From Reyranella sp. (GTDB lineage: Bacteria > Pseudomonadota > Alphaproteobacteria > Reyranellales > Reyranellaceae), in the NCBI GenBank assembly GCA_030684475.1, contig JAUXWB010000023.1, positions 1-45,438 of the forward strand: a DNA stretch of 45,438 nucleotides, given 5' to 3'. How positions within the stretch are numbered: position 1 is the first letter of the stretch; each line of letters begins with the position of its first letter. Of the stretch, positions 17,738 to 28,622 are shown piece by piece. The position numbers and the translations under genes were made by a program. Under the pieces are notes generated by a model. It was not told where the DNA came from. It ran no database searches and was given only the letters and a program-made list of their open reading frames with translations.

Positions 17738-18709
17738 TCAGGCCCGCGACAGGGCGGCCAGTCGCTCCACCCTGGCAGCACGCAGGCGAGCGAAGTCGTC
17801 GCCCGCATGGTAGCTTGAGCGCGTGAGCGGTGACGCCGAGACCATCAGGAAGCCCTTGGCACGCGCCAGCCTGGCCAGTTCCTCGAATTCCGCCGGTGTC
17901 CAGAACCGGTCGATCGGCGCATGCTTGGGCGTGGGCTGCAGGTACTGGCCGACGGTCAGGAAATCGACGTCGGCCGCACGCAGGTCGTCCATCACTTGCA
18001 GAATTTCTTCGCGCGTCTCGCCGAGGCCCACCATCAGGCCGGACTTAGTGAACAGCGAGGCGTCGATCTCCTTCACCCGCGCGAGCAACCTGAGCGAGGT
18101 GAAATAGCGCGCGCCGGGCCGGATGGTCGGATAGAGCCGCGGCACGGTCTCGAGATTGTGATTGAAGACATCGGGCCGTGCCGCGACCACCGCCTCGACG
18201 GCACCGGCCTTGCGCATGAAGTCGGGTGTGAGAATCTCAACAGTTGTGGTTGGCGCTGACTTGTGCAGCGCCGTGATCACTTCGGCGAAGTGCCCTGCCC
18301 CGCCGTCGTCGAGATCATCGCGGTCGACCGACGTTACCACGACATGACCGAGGCCGAGCTTGCCGACGGCCTCGGCGATGTTGGCCGGCTCATGCGGGTT
18401 GAGGGCGCTGGGTTTGCCGGTGGCGACATTGCAGAAGGCGCAGGCCCGCGTGCAGATCTCGCCCATGATCATGAAGGTTGCGTGCTTCTGCTTCCAGCAC
18501 TCGCCGATGTTGGGGCACGCAGCCTCCTCGCATACGGTCGAGAGGCCGTACTGGCGCATCAGGCGCTTGGTCTCGGCGTATTCCGGCGAGTTGGGCGCAC
18601 GCACCCTAATCCAGTCCGGCTTGCGCCGAATCGGATTGTCGACCCGGTGCGCCTTTTCGGGATGTCGTTCGGCGCGGCTCAGGGGAAGCTTGTCGTGCGA
18701 TCCGTCCAT
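17738..18709 (-). CDS. lipA: Lipoyl synthase
   Basis: 323 residues, a radical-SAM enzyme that inserts two sulfurs into octanoyl chains on lipoyl domains. The auxiliary cluster motif is C60-x4-C65-x5-C71 ([12 protein letters not shown]) and the SAM cluster is C86-x3-C90-x2-C93 (CTRACAFC). The C-terminal [11 protein letters not shown] supplies the conserved Ser ligand in the RSSY motif. Its substrates are encoded immediately upstream: lipoyl lysines K43 of PdhB and K43 of PdhC. The ATG at 18709 lies 6 bp after the lpdA stop, so it belongs to the pdh operon. Confidence 0.97.
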   Translation of the reverse strand: MDGSHDKLPLSRAERHPEKAHRVDNPIRRKPDWIRVRAPNSPEYAETKRLMRQYGLSTVCEEAACPNIGECWKQKHATFMIMGEICTRACAFCNVATGKPSALNPHEPANIAEAVGKLGLGHVVVTSVDRDDLDDGGAGHFAEVITALHKSAPTTTVEILTPDFMRKAGAVEAVVAARPDVFNHNLETVPRLYPTIRPGARYFTSLRLLARVKEIDASLFTKSGLMVGLGETREEILQVMDDLRAADVDFLTVGQYLQPTPKHAPIDRFWTPAEFEELARLARAKGFLMVSASPLTRSSYHAGDDFARLRAARVERLAALSRA

Positions 18710-18715
18710 GACGCC

Positions 18716-20128
18716 CTAGATATGGAGCGTCCGGCCGTAGGCCGCCAGTACCGACTCGTGCATCATCTCGGACAAGGTGGGGTGCGGGAACACCGTGGCC
18801 AGCAGCTCGGCCTCGGTGGTCTCCAGCGTCTTGGCGATGCTGTAGCCCTGGATCAACTCGGTGACTTCGGTGCCGATCATGTGGGCGCCCAGCAGTTCGC
18901 CGGTTCTGGCGTCGAAGATGGTCTTGATGAAACCTTCGGGCTCGCCCAGCGCGATCGCCTTGCCATTGCCGATGAACGGGAACTTGCCGACCTTGAGCTG
19001 CAGGCCCTTGGCCTTGGCCGCCACCTCGGTGAGACCGATGCTCGCCACCTGCGGTTGGCAGTAGGTGCAACCCGGGATGTTCTCGGTCTTCATCGGGTGC
19101 ACGCCTTTTACGCCCGCGATCTTCTCGACCACCACGACACCCTCGTGCATCGCCTTGTGGGCAAGCCACGGCGGTCCCGCGACGTCGCCAATGGCATAGA
19201 CGTTGGGCTCTCCTGTAAAACCCCACTGGTCGATCACAATATGAGTCTTCTCGACTTTCACCTTGGTGCCTTCGAGACCCAAGTTCTCGACATTGCCGAC
19301 GATGCCGACGGCGCTGATCACGCGATCGACGGTGATCTCCTGGCTTTTGCCGCCCGCAGAAATCGTCACCGTAACGCTGTTGGCCGCCTTCCTGAGGTTT
19401 GAAACCGTAGCGCCGGTCAGGATCTTCATGCTCTGCTTCTCGAACGCCCGCCTGGCGAAGGCCGATACTTCCTCGTCCTCGACCGGCAGAATCCGGTCCA
19501 GAACCTCGCAGACCGTCACTTCGGCACCCATCGTCCGATAGAAGCTCGCGAACTCGATGCCGATCGCACCCGAGCCGATCACCAGCAGCGATTTGGGGAA
19601 CTCCGGCGGAACCATTGCTTCCTTGTAGGACCAGACGAGCTTGCCGTCGGACTCCAGCCCCGGAAGCTGCCGCGCCCGGGCGCCAGTCGCCAGGATCACG
19701 TTCTTGGCGGTGAGCGTCACATTGCTCTTGTCGTTCATCGCCACGGCAAGCTTTCGGAGCGCGCCTTCGCTGCCGGCGAGCTTGGCCGTGCCGTCGAAGA
19801 CCTCGATCTTGTTCTTCTTCATCAGACCCTTGACGCCGTTGCTGAGTTGGCTCGCCACCTTGCGCGAGCGTTCGACGATCTTCTTGGGGTCGAATGAGAC
19901 ATCCTTCACCGAGAGGCCGAAGGAGTCGGCATGCTTGATCAGGCTGTAGACTTCGGAGGTGCGCAGCAGCGCCTTGGTCGGAATGCAGCCCCAGTTGAGG
20001 CAGATGCCGCCCATGTGCTCGCGCTCGACGACGGCGGTCTTGAGCCCGAGCTGCGCGGCCCGGATGGCAGCTACGTAGCCGCCCGGTCCGCCACCCACGA
20101 CGATGATGTCGAAGTTCGTTTCGGCCAC
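18716..20128 (-). CDS. lpdA: Dihydrolipoyl dehydrogenase (E3)
   Basis: 470 residues, the FAD flavoprotein that reoxidises dihydrolipoamide with NAD in the pyruvate dehydrogenase complex. The FAD-binding fingerprint is VVGGGPGGYVAAIRAAQLG (10-28), and the redox disulfide is C43/C48 in GGICLNWGCIPTKALL. The NAD fingerprint is VIGSGAIGIEFASFY, and the C-terminal dimerisation domain ends in HPTLSEMMHESVLAAYG with the catalytic His-Glu pair. There is no N-terminal lipoyl domain, unlike some bacterial E3s. It sits 9 bp after pdhC and belongs to the pdhA-pdhB-pdhC-lpdA-lipA-ratA unit. Confidence 0.97.
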   Translation of the reverse strand: MAETNFDIIVVGGGPGGYVAAIRAAQLGLKTAVVEREHMGGICLNWGCIPTKALLRTSEVYSLIKHADSFGLSVKDVSFDPKKIVERSRKVASQLSNGVKGLMKKNKIEVFDGTAKLAGSEGALRKLAVAMNDKSNVTLTAKNVILATGARARQLPGLESDGKLVWSYKEAMVPPEFPKSLLVIGSGAIGIEFASFYRTMGAEVTVCEVLDRILPVEDEEVSAFARRAFEKQSMKILTGATVSNLRKAANSVTVTISAGGKSQEITVDRVISAVGIVGNVENLGLEGTKVKVEKTHIVIDQWGFTGEPNVYAIGDVAGPPWLAHKAMHEGVVVVEKIAGVKGVHPMKTENIPGCTYCQPQVASIGLTEVAAKAKGLQLKVGKFPFIGNGKAIALGEPEGFIKTIFDARTGELLGAHMIGTEVTELIQGYSIAKTLETTEAELLATVFPHPTLSEMMHESVLAAYGRTLHI

Positions 20129-20137
20129 AGGTCGCTC

Positions 20138-21406
20138 CTAGGCCAGCATCGCGGCCGGCTGCTCGATATAGGCACGCAGCGTCTGGAGGTACTGCGCGCC
20201 CATGGCGCCGTCGACGACGCGATGATCGACCGCCAGCGTGCAATTCATCATGTTGCGCACGACGATCTGCCCCTTGCGCACCACCGCCCGCTCCTCGCCC
20301 GCACCGACGGCGAGAATCATCGCCTGCGGCGGGTTGATGATGGCGGCGAAGTCGTTCACGCCGAACATGCCAAGGTTGGAGATGGTGAAGCCGCCGCCCT
20401 GAAACTCCTCGAGCTTCAGCTTGCCGACCTTGGCCCGGCCCGCGAGATCCTTCATCTCCACCGAGATCTGGCCCACACCCTTCATGTCGGCGTTGCGCAC
20501 GATCGGCGTGATGAGGCCACGGTCGGTGGCAACGGCGACCGAGATGTCGACCGCGCCGTACTGGATCATCTCGTCCTCGGTCCACGAAGCGTTGCACTCC
20601 GGATGATCGCGCAATGCCTTGGCGCAGGCCTTGATGATCATGTCATTGACTGAGACCTTGGCGCCCTGCTTGCGGACCACGTCGTTGATTGCCTGGCGTG
20701 CAGCCAGGAGGGCGTCGATCTCGAATTCCACCGTCAGATAGAAATGCGGCACCTGCTGCTTGGACTCGAGCATGCGCCGCGCGATCACCTTGCGGATCGA
20801 GGTGTGCGGGACACGCGTATCGCCTGGCGCCGTGAAGACCGCTTGCGGTGTGAGCGCCTGCGCGGCCTTCGGGGCCGCCGCGGGCGCCCCGCCCGGCTTG
20901 GCTTGCTCGACGTCGGCTTTGACGATGCGTCCGCCGGGGCCGCTGCCTTTGATCTTGGAAAGGTCGAGTCCCTTGTCAGCTGCTATGCGCTTGGCCAGTG
21001 GAGACGCAAAAATCCGCCCTTCGCTTGGCGTCGCCGCTGGCTGGGGGGCCGCCGCCGGTGGTGCCGGTGCCGCAGCCTTTGGGGTCGGAGCAACGACCGC
21101 CGCCGGTTCCGCCGCGGCCGGCGTCGGCGCGGCGGGCGCTGCGCCCGCAGGCACGGCTTTCTCGCCTTCCTCCAGGAGGATCGCGATGACGGCGTTCACT
21201 TTCACGCCCTCGGCACCTTCGGGCACAACGAGTTGACCGATCCGCCCCTCGTCGACGGCTTCGACTTCCATGGTCGCCTTATCGGTCTCGATCTCGCACA
21301 TCACCTGGCCGGCCTTGACCGTGTCGCCCACCTCCACGTGCCACTTGGCGAGCTTGCCTTCCGTCATCGTCGGCGACAGCGCGGGCATGAGGATATTGAT
21401 GGCCAT
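20138..21406 (-). CDS. pdhC: Pyruvate dehydrogenase E2, dihydrolipoamide acetyltransferase
   Basis: 422 residues. It has one N-terminal lipoyl domain (1-~76, lipoylated K43 in [17 protein letters not shown]), a long Ala/Pro hinge (~80-130), a peripheral subunit-binding domain ([28 protein letters not shown], ~135-165), a second Ala/Pro linker and the acetyltransferase domain with its C-terminal catalytic [14 protein letters not shown]. It forms the core of the complex and transfers acetyl groups to CoA. It is 18 bp downstream of pdhB, whose first 50 residues are nearly identical to it. Confidence 0.97.
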   Translation of the reverse strand: MAINILMPALSPTMTEGKLAKWHVEVGDTVKAGQVMCEIETDKATMEVEAVDEGRIGQLVVPEGAEGVKVNAVIAILLEEGEKAVPAGAAPAAPTPAAAEPAAVVAPTPKAAAPAPPAAAPQPAATPSEGRIFASPLAKRIAADKGLDLSKIKGSGPGGRIVKADVEQAKPGGAPAAAPKAAQALTPQAVFTAPGDTRVPHTSIRKVIARRMLESKQQVPHFYLTVEFEIDALLAARQAINDVVRKQGAKVSVNDMIIKACAKALRDHPECNASWTEDEMIQYGAVDISVAVATDRGLITPIVRNADMKGVGQISVEMKDLAGRAKVGKLKLEEFQGGGFTISNLGMFGVNDFAAIINPPQAMILAVGAGEERAVVRKGQIVVRNMMNCTLAVDHRVVDGAMGAQYLQTLRAYIEQPAAMLA

Positions 21407-21424
21407 GGACCTACCCTCCCGGCG

Positions 21425-22795
21425 TCAGCGATTGCAGACCGCGTGAGCGGCCTCGACGATATTGCTCGATTGCGGCAGGGCCATCTTCTCGAGATTGGCG
21501 GCATAAGGCAGCGGTACATCGAGGCCCGCGACGCGCTTCACCGGCGCGTCGAGCCAATCGAAGGCATGCTCCATCATCAGGGCCGAGAGTTCCGACCCGA
21601 TGCCCGCGAACGGCCAGCCCTCCTCGACCGACACAAGCCGGTTCGTCTTCTTCACCGAATTGACGATGGTCTCGGTGTCGAACGGGCGAAGGCTACGCAG
21701 GTTGATGACTTCGGCATCGATCCCCTGCTTGGCCAGTTCCTCGGCCGCCTGCAGCGCCTTTCCGACCATGATCGAGAAGGCGACGATGGTGACGTCCTTG
21801 CCGGCGCGCTCGATTTTGGCCTTGCCGATCGGCAGGACGAAATCGGGATCCTCCGGCACGTCGAACGATTGTCCGTAGAGGATTTCATTCTCGAGGAAGA
21901 TCACCGGATTTGGGTCGCGAATGGCGGCCTTGAGCAGGCCCTTGGCGTCGGCCGCACTCCAGGGCGCCAGCACCCGCAGGCCGGGAACGTGGGCGTACCA
22001 ACTCGCGTAGCACTGCGAGTGCTGGGCAGCGACGCGGGAAGCGGCGCCGTTGGGCCCACGGAACACGATCGGGCAGGTCATCTGGCCGCCCGACATGTAG
22101 TGAGTCTTGGCCGCCGAGTTGATGATCTGGTCCATCGCCTGCATGGCGAAGTTGAAGGTCATGAATTCGACGATAGGCTTCAGCCCGCCGAAGGCCGCAC
22201 CGACGCCGAGGCCGGTAAATCCATGCTCGGTGATCGGCGTATCGATGACGCGCTTGTCACCGAACTCCTCAAGCAGGCCCTGGCTCACCTTGTAGGCACC
22301 TTGATACTGCGCGACTTCTTCGCCCATCAGGAAGATCTTGTCGTCCTTGCGCATTTCCTCGGCCATGGCGTCGCGCAGGGCTTCGCGTACCGTCATGTGA
22401 ACGGTCTTACCGGTCCATTCAGGTTCGGCCGCTGGCGCCGAAACCGCAGGCTGCGAGCTTGGTGCAGGTGTGCTCGCGGGCGGCGGCGCCTCGCTGTGGG
22501 CCGTTGCTGCGGGGGCGGCTGGCGGCGCCTTGGCCGCGTCGGCAGCGCTCTCGCCTTCGGTCGCCAGGATACAGATGGGCGTGTTGACCGCCACGCCTTC
22601 AGTGCCTTCGGCCACCAAGAGCTGCGCCACCGTGCCTTCGTCGACGGCTTCGACTTCCATGGTGGCCTTGTCGGTCTCGATCTCGCAGATCACCTGGCCG
22701 GATTTGACCGCGTCGCCCACCTTCACGTGCCATTTGGCGAGTTTGCCTTCGGTCATGGTCGGAGACAGCGCAGGCATCAGAACCGAAATCGACAT
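21425..22795 (-). CDS. pdhB: Pyruvate dehydrogenase E1 beta with fused lipoyl domain
   Basis: 456 residues. The N-terminus (1-~76) is a lipoyl domain with K43 in [18 protein letters not shown] flexible Ala/Pro linker (~80-130) follows, then a complete E1-beta transketolase-like domain (~135-456: [77 protein letters not shown]). Lipoyl-E1-beta fusion is characteristic of alphaproteobacterial pdhB and gives the complex extra swinging arms. The lipoyl segment and that of pdhC are so similar that they look like a duplication inside the operon. It starts 4 bp after pdhA. Confidence 0.97.
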   Translation of the reverse strand: MSISVLMPALSPTMTEGKLAKWHVKVGDAVKSGQVICEIETDKATMEVEAVDEGTVAQLLVAEGTEGVAVNTPICILATEGESAADAAKAPPAAPAATAHSEAPPPASTPAPSSQPAVSAPAAEPEWTGKTVHMTVREALRDAMAEEMRKDDKIFLMGEEVAQYQGAYKVSQGLLEEFGDKRVIDTPITEHGFTGLGVGAAFGGLKPIVEFMTFNFAMQAMDQIINSAAKTHYMSGGQMTCPIVFRGPNGAASRVAAQHSQCYASWYAHVPGLRVLAPWSAADAKGLLKAAIRDPNPVIFLENEILYGQSFDVPEDPDFVLPIGKAKIERAGKDVTIVAFSIMVGKALQAAEELAKQGIDAEVINLRSLRPFDTETIVNSVKKTNRLVSVEEGWPFAGIGSELSALMMEHAFDWLDAPVKRVAGLDVPLPYAANLEKMALPQSSNIVEAAHAVCNR

Positions 22796-22799
22796 GCAA

Positions 22800-23852
22800 T
22801 CAGGCTCCGATCAAAATATCGGTCCAGAGTTCCGACGGGTCGGGCTCCGGACTGTGCTGCGCGAATTCCGCGGCGTCGTTCACGATTTTGCGGATATCGG
22901 CATCGACCGCCTTGAGTGCCGCTTCGTCGGTGAGCTTAGCGTCGAGCATGCGCTTGCGCAGGTGATCGATCGGATCGCGTTCGTTCCGATACTTGTCGAC
23001 TTCTTCCTTGGTCCGGTACTTGGCCGGATCGCTCATCGAATGGCCTCGGTAGCGGTAGGTCTGCATCTCGAGGATGTAGGGCCCGGCGCCGCTACGCGCG
23101 TAGCCGACCGCCTTCTCGCCGGCCGCCCGTACCGCCAGCACATCCATACCGTCCACACGTTCACCTGGAATGCCGAAGGCCTCGCCATGCCGGTAGAGCT
23201 CGGTGGTGGCCGAAGCGCGCTCGACGGAAGTCCCCATGCCGTAGCGGTTGTTTTCGATGATGTAGACGACGGGAAGCTTCCAGAGGGCCGCCATGTTCAT
23301 GGCTTCGTAGACCTGTCCCTGATTGGCGCTGCCATCGCCGAAATAGGTCAACGAGACGTTCTTGCTACCGGCGTACTTGTGCGCAAACGCGAGGCCGGTA
23401 CCGATCGGTACCTGGGCACCCACAATGCCGTGGCCGCCGTAGAAATGCTTGTCCCGGCTGAACATGTGCATCGAGCCGCCCTTGCCCTTGGAGTAACCGC
23501 CGCTGCGGCCAGTCAGCTCAGCCATTACGCCTTTGGGGTCCATGCCGCAGGCCAGCATGTGACCATGATCGCGATAGGAGGTAATGACGGAGTCTTTGTC
23601 GCCTATGGTCGACTGCATCCCGACGACGACCGCTTCCTGGCCAATGTAGAGATGGCAGAAGCCACCGATCAGTCCCATGCCGTAGAGCTGTCCTGCTCGC
23701 TCCTCGAAGCGGCGGATCAACAGCATACTGCGGTAGAACGATTTGAGTTCTTCAGCGCTCACGCTGTTGTCGCCGGGCCCAGGTGACTTGGGGGGCGACT
23801 TCGACTTGGCGGGAAGAGATTCGACCTTCGGCTTCACGGCCGGCTTCGCCAT
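22800..23852 (-). CDS. pdhA: Pyruvate dehydrogenase E1 alpha
   Basis: 350 residues from the ATG at 23852, which has GAGGGGA five bases upstream; an in-frame ATG at 23897 would add 15 residues with no such site. It is the thiamine-diphosphate E1-alpha subunit that decarboxylates pyruvate with PdhB. Visible features are [33 protein letters not shown], the ThDP-binding [31 protein letters not shown] motif and the phosphorylation-loop equivalent [15 protein letters not shown]. The first 40 residues are Lys/Pro-rich and probably disordered. It is the first gene of the pdh operon, with 174 bp separating it from ftsB upstream. Confidence 0.97.
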   Translation of the reverse strand: MAKPAVKPKVESLPAKSKSPPKSPGPGDNSVSAEELKSFYRSMLLIRRFEERAGQLYGMGLIGGFCHLYIGQEAVVVGMQSTIGDKDSVITSYRDHGHMLACGMDPKGVMAELTGRSGGYSKGKGGSMHMFSRDKHFYGGHGIVGAQVPIGTGLAFAHKYAGSKNVSLTYFGDGSANQGQVYEAMNMAALWKLPVVYIIENNRYGMGTSVERASATTELYRHGEAFGIPGERVDGMDVLAVRAAGEKAVGYARSGAGPYILEMQTYRYRGHSMSDPAKYRTKEEVDKYRNERDPIDHLRKRMLDAKLTDEAALKAVDADIRKIVNDAAEFAQHSPEPDPSELWTDILIGA

Positions 23853-24026
23853 AGCATTCCCCTCGGTGGCCCCGCTGCGGCTTATAGCATCGCTCATGCC
23901 GATGTGGTTGATCTAGCGGGAAAAAACCAGACAGGTCCCGAGTGCGGCGCAGCAATTGAGCGATTGTTTGCAATTGGACCGACGCGGCGGACAGTTTCTT
24001 TCGGCCGGCCGCTTTGCGGTCTCCGC

Positions 24027-24326
24027 TCAGCGCGTCGGCGTGAAGATGATCGTGTCGTCCTTGCGCGCGAAGTTCAGCAGGATGCGCGCGCGCTCATCCA
24101 GCATGTCGGGGTCGAGACTCTGGTTACGCAATGCCCCCACGCGCCGCTCCCAGATCTTTCGCGTCGCCTCGGCTTCCGCGAAGTTCTGCTCGGCGATCAG
24201 CACTTCGCGCTGCAGATGAGCCATGGCCAGCAACCCGCGATCGCCGTTCACAAGGTGATAGCCGAAATAGCCAAACACCGTCGCGAACACGATTGGAGCC
24301 AGAATCTGACGTGGTCTCAACAACAT
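24027..24326 (-). CDS. ftsB: Septum formation initiator FtsB/DivIC family
   Basis: 99 residues from the ATG at 24326, with GGGA nine bases upstream; an ATG at 24347 would add seven residues. It has a short cytoplasmic N-terminus, one membrane segment (~8-26, ILAPIVFATVFGYFGYHLV) and a periplasmic coiled coil (~30-75, MAHLQREVLIAEQNFAEAEATRKIWERRVGAL). It ends in a conserved LDPDMLDERARILLNFARKDDTII block. This matches the FtsB/DivIC divisome protein that pairs with FtsL and FtsQ. Its position between eno and pdhA is the usual one in alphaproteobacteria, although here three other genes separate it from eno. Confidence 0.9.
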   Translation of the reverse strand: MLLRPRQILAPIVFATVFGYFGYHLVNGDRGLLAMAHLQREVLIAEQNFAEAEATRKIWERRVGALRNQSLDPDMLDERARILLNFARKDDTIIFTPTR

Positions 24327-24389
24327 ATACGACGTTCCCGATATCATATGGCAACATATGGTGTCAGGAAGTCAAGATTTTTCATTCTA

Positions 24390-25115
24390 TCAGAGGCGCT
24401 TAGCGTCGCCGAGCCCGATCCGGACCCGACGATTGTGGCGGCCTTTGTTGTCGATCTTGATGATGCGAATGGGCGGTGAAGCACCGGTCGAGGCGAGATG
24501 GGTCCCGCCGCAGGCCTGACGGTCGAGCCCCGCGATTTCGACGATACGAATCTTGCCGTCAGGGGTCGGCGGCGGCGCGGCGGAGCGACTGCGGATCAGT
24601 CCGTGCTCGGCTTGGGCCTCCGCCATCGGTACGTAGTTGAAGTTCACTGCGATGTCCTGGGCGATCACATCGTTGATCGGACCCTCGAGCGATCTCAGGC
24701 GATCATTGTCGGCGCCGGGCACATCGAAATCCATGCGTGCCGAGCCGTCTTCGTACATCTGCACGCCGGTCACCAGTGCGCCATCGAAGCTCTGGAAGAC
24801 GAAGGCGTTCAGGATGTGCGTGTTTGTGTGGATTTGGCGCATGGTCTGGCGAAATACCGGATCGACCGCCGTCTCGACCTTGCCGCTCAATTCGGCTTGC
24901 GTATCCAGCAGATGCCAGAGTTTGCCGGCAGCATACTCAAATCCAACCACCGCCGCTTCGCCACCGTTCCAGCGGACCGCGCCACGATCCGCGAGCTGCC
25001 CACCTCCGCCGGGGTAGAACGGCGATTGCGCCAGTACGACCCCGCCGGGCCGTGCATCGACGACCGCAGTCTCCACGGTCAACGTCTCGGGATTGTCATG
25101 GCAGAAGAGGTGCAT
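24390..25115 (-). CDS. alaX: Alanyl-tRNA editing protein AlaX
   Basis: 241 residues, a free-standing homologue of the AlaRS editing domain that hydrolyses mischarged Ser-tRNA-Ala or Gly-tRNA-Ala. The zinc site is H96-x3-H100 (IHTNTHILNA) and the later C-x3-H in QACGGTHLA. The N-terminal part shows SPFYPGGGGQLADRG, the glycine-rich motif shared with the beta-barrel preceding the editing domain, so this is the longer AlaX-M type. It lies 63 bp after ftsB and 46 bp before an AraC regulator on the same strand. This ftsB-eno interval is usually empty, suggesting the trio is an insertion. Confidence 0.9.
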   Translation of the reverse strand: MHLFCHDNPETLTVETAVVDARPGGVVLAQSPFYPGGGGQLADRGAVRWNGGEAAVVGFEYAAGKLWHLLDTQAELSGKVETAVDPVFRQTMRQIHTNTHILNAFVFQSFDGALVTGVQMYEDGSARMDFDVPGADNDRLRSLEGPINDVIAQDIAVNFNYVPMAEAQAEHGLIRSRSAAPPPTPDGKIRIVEIAGLDRQACGGTHLASTGASPPIRIIKIDNKGRHNRRVRIGLGDAKRL

Positions 25116-25161
25116 GCCCCATCGCTAGCGCCTTTCCCGCCAAACGTATTGGCTCGAATTG

Positions 25162-25989
25162 CTAGGCGGCGGCGCGGGCGAATTGCAACGGCGTAATGCC
25201 GTAACAGCGTTTGAAATGCTTGTTGAGGGCACTCTGGTCGTAGAAATCGACAGCAGTCGCAACGTCGCCCGGGGCCTCGCCCCGCCGCAGGCGCCGGCAG
25301 GCCATACCCAGCCTGATCTGCGTGAGATACGCGTGCGGCGTCAACCCCGTGACGCGCTTGAAGAGCCCGATGAGTTGAAAGGTCGTGAGCCCGACATCGG
25401 CGGCAACCCCCTCAAGTCGCAGATTGGACGCGTAGTCAACAAACATCCGCTCCTTCACGCGCTCGAACAGTACCCGATCGCGCGGCGCCGGAGGAATGCG
25501 AATGCGTCCGCTGCCATGACGCTCGAACAGCCGGCCGAAGCTGCCAACCAAGAGCTCGCGTTCCCGGAACACATCCTGTCCCTCTTCCAGCGCCAGATGA
25601 AGGCCGAGAAAGGACTGGATCAGGTCGCGCTCACCAAACGTATTACGCGTGAAATACGGGATCGAGTCGATGCCGAGTTCTCCGGCGACACCGTCGAGCG
25701 CGGACTGCGTCAGATAAAGCGAGCGGTACTGCCAGCGCGCGCTGCGCCCCAGCCAACCGCCGTGCGGCTCCTCGGGGTTGAAGACGAACAGCGTCGAGGG
25801 CGTCGCATCCTGAAGCTCACCGCGGCTGCGCACCACCGAGCCGCCCTGCTCTGTCACCGCGATCACCAGCGCATCGTGAGTGTGCAGCGGATATTCGTGC
25901 GTCGTGAAGTCAGCCCGCATCAGGCTGAGGCCGGCAAGATGCCGATCCCACCAATAGTGAGTCGTGTTGTGGGGGTCGCGGCGGGCCAT
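25162..25989 (-). CDS. AraC family transcriptional regulator
   Basis: 275 residues from the ATG at 25989; the longer frame overlaps the divergent gene and is rejected. An N-terminal cupin-like sensor domain (~5-165) with THEYPLHTHDALVIAVTEQGGSVV and NPEEPHGG suggests small-molecule binding through His residues. The C-terminal AraC DNA-binding region (~178-275) carries two helix-turn-helix units: LRLEGVAADVGLTTFQLIGLFKRVTGLTPHAYL and VATAVDFYDQSALNKHFKRCYGITPLQFARA. The divergent monooxygenase-like gene starts 48 bp away and is the most obvious target, together with alaX downstream. The inducer is unknown. Confidence 0.9.
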   Translation of the reverse strand: MARRDPHNTTHYWWDRHLAGLSLMRADFTTHEYPLHTHDALVIAVTEQGGSVVRSRGELQDATPSTLFVFNPEEPHGGWLGRSARWQYRSLYLTQSALDGVAGELGIDSIPYFTRNTFGERDLIQSFLGLHLALEEGQDVFRERELLVGSFGRLFERHGSGRIRIPPAPRDRVLFERVKERMFVDYASNLRLEGVAADVGLTTFQLIGLFKRVTGLTPHAYLTQIRLGMACRRLRRGEAPGDVATAVDFYDQSALNKHFKRCYGITPLQFARAAA

Positions 25990-26037
25990 GGCAATTTCTA
26001 CCAATACCGGCCCACGGTGCGCCACTAGGCTCGGCTC

Positions 26038-27668
<1,631 letters not shown>

Positions 27669-27721
27669 TCAGGCGCTGAGCAAGTGACGGAGCAGCGCAG
27701 GTTTCTATGCTGAGCCCGGAT

Positions 27722-28621
27722 CTACCGCCAAGCGCTCTTCAGCGCCTGATCAGTCTTCCATTTCTCGACTGCAGCGACGTCGTCGCAAGAGAAAGCCTGC
27801 GTGTTCTTACGCGGCGTGCCCTCGATCCAGGCGAAGACGAGGCATTGCGAGTAGGCATCCGCGCCCTGCTTGGTTTCGAATCTGATCTCCGCCGTGGCAG
27901 CCGCTCCCGCCTTGGCATCACCGTAGTCGTCGATCACCGGAGCGATCGCGCCCACGGCGTGCCCCGACGCCTTGTTGTCGGCATACCACTTGGCGAAGGC
28001 ACCGAACTGCTCGCCCGCAATACCCTTGCCGTCGGCGGCGACAAAGGCCTTGAGATCGCGGATCAATGATTGCGACGCCGCTTCGGCTTTGGGTTCGGCC
28101 GCCTTGCGGCGCGCCGCCAGCCTGTCCCGCAGCGCCTTCAGCGCATCGGCGTTCGGCGGCGTCGCCACCGGGGTCGCTGCGGTCTGGGTCGTTGGTTCGA
28201 TCCGCCGGATCGGCACCTTGGCCGCCTCGGCGTTGAGCTGCTGCACTTCAGCCGGTGTCAGCTTACCGACGACTGGTGTGCCCCGGCCCTTCTGCCAGTC
28301 GCCGATCGCCTTCATTGTCGCCGCCGACTCCAGGTCGCCGTCGACCGGACCGTTGTACTTGTCCAGTGTACGCAACGATTCCTGGATGCGCTTACGATCC
28401 GGCTCCGGGTTCTGCAGAACGCTGGCATAGTCCGGTGGCGCCGGTCGGGCCGCTGCGATGGGGGGCCCGCCGCTGCCAGGCGCAGGCGAAGGCGCCGCGC
28501 CCCCGCCTGACGTGCATGCCGCGGGATTCTGGAAGCAGCGCTCGACCTCGCCGGCGCTCTGGCCGAACGCCGCCGCCGGCAGAAGCGCGACGAGAGCGAG
28601 AAGCAGCCGAGCGTGACGCAT
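27722..28621 (-). CDS. Secreted protein with peptidoglycan-binding-like domain, unknown function
   Basis: 299 residues. A Sec signal peptide covers about 1-21 (MRHARLLLALVALLPAAAFG). A Ser/Gly/Pro-rich linker (~38-62) follows, then a helical segment (~75-130: IQESLRTLDKYNGPVDGDLES...IGDWQKGRGTPVVGKLTPAEVQQL) resembling the peptidoglycan-binding-1 repeat in which a short peptide motif is followed by G-x-L. The middle is Ala/Lys-rich, probably helical. The C-terminal domain has a Cys pair (YSQCLVFAWIEG, AFSCDD) that may form a disulfide in the periplasm. It lies next to a second secreted protein with one base between them. No function is claimed beyond probable periplasmic location. Confidence 0.75.
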   Translation of the reverse strand: MRHARLLLALVALLPAAAFGQSAGEVERCFQNPAACTSGGGAAPSPAPGSGGPPIAAARPAPPDYASVLQNPEPDRKRIQESLRTLDKYNGPVDGDLESAATMKAIGDWQKGRGTPVVGKLTPAEVQQLNAEAAKVPIRRIEPTTQTAATPVATPPNADALKALRDRLAARRKAAEPKAEAASQSLIRDLKAFVAADGKGIAGEQFGAFAKWYADNKASGHAVGAIAPVIDDYGDAKAGAAATAEIRFETKQGADAYSQCLVFAWIEGTPRKNTQAFSCDDVAAVEKWKTDQALKSAWR

Positions 28622-28622
28622 G

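Noticed and set aside
18606-20597. 663-residue minus-strand frame over lpdA
   Set aside because: Out-of-frame shadow of lpdA and pdhC with low-complexity Arg/Gly content.
20744-22915. 723-residue plus-strand frame opposite pdhB and pdhC
   Set aside because: Antisense shadow; both pdh genes have complete catalytic and lipoyl motifs.
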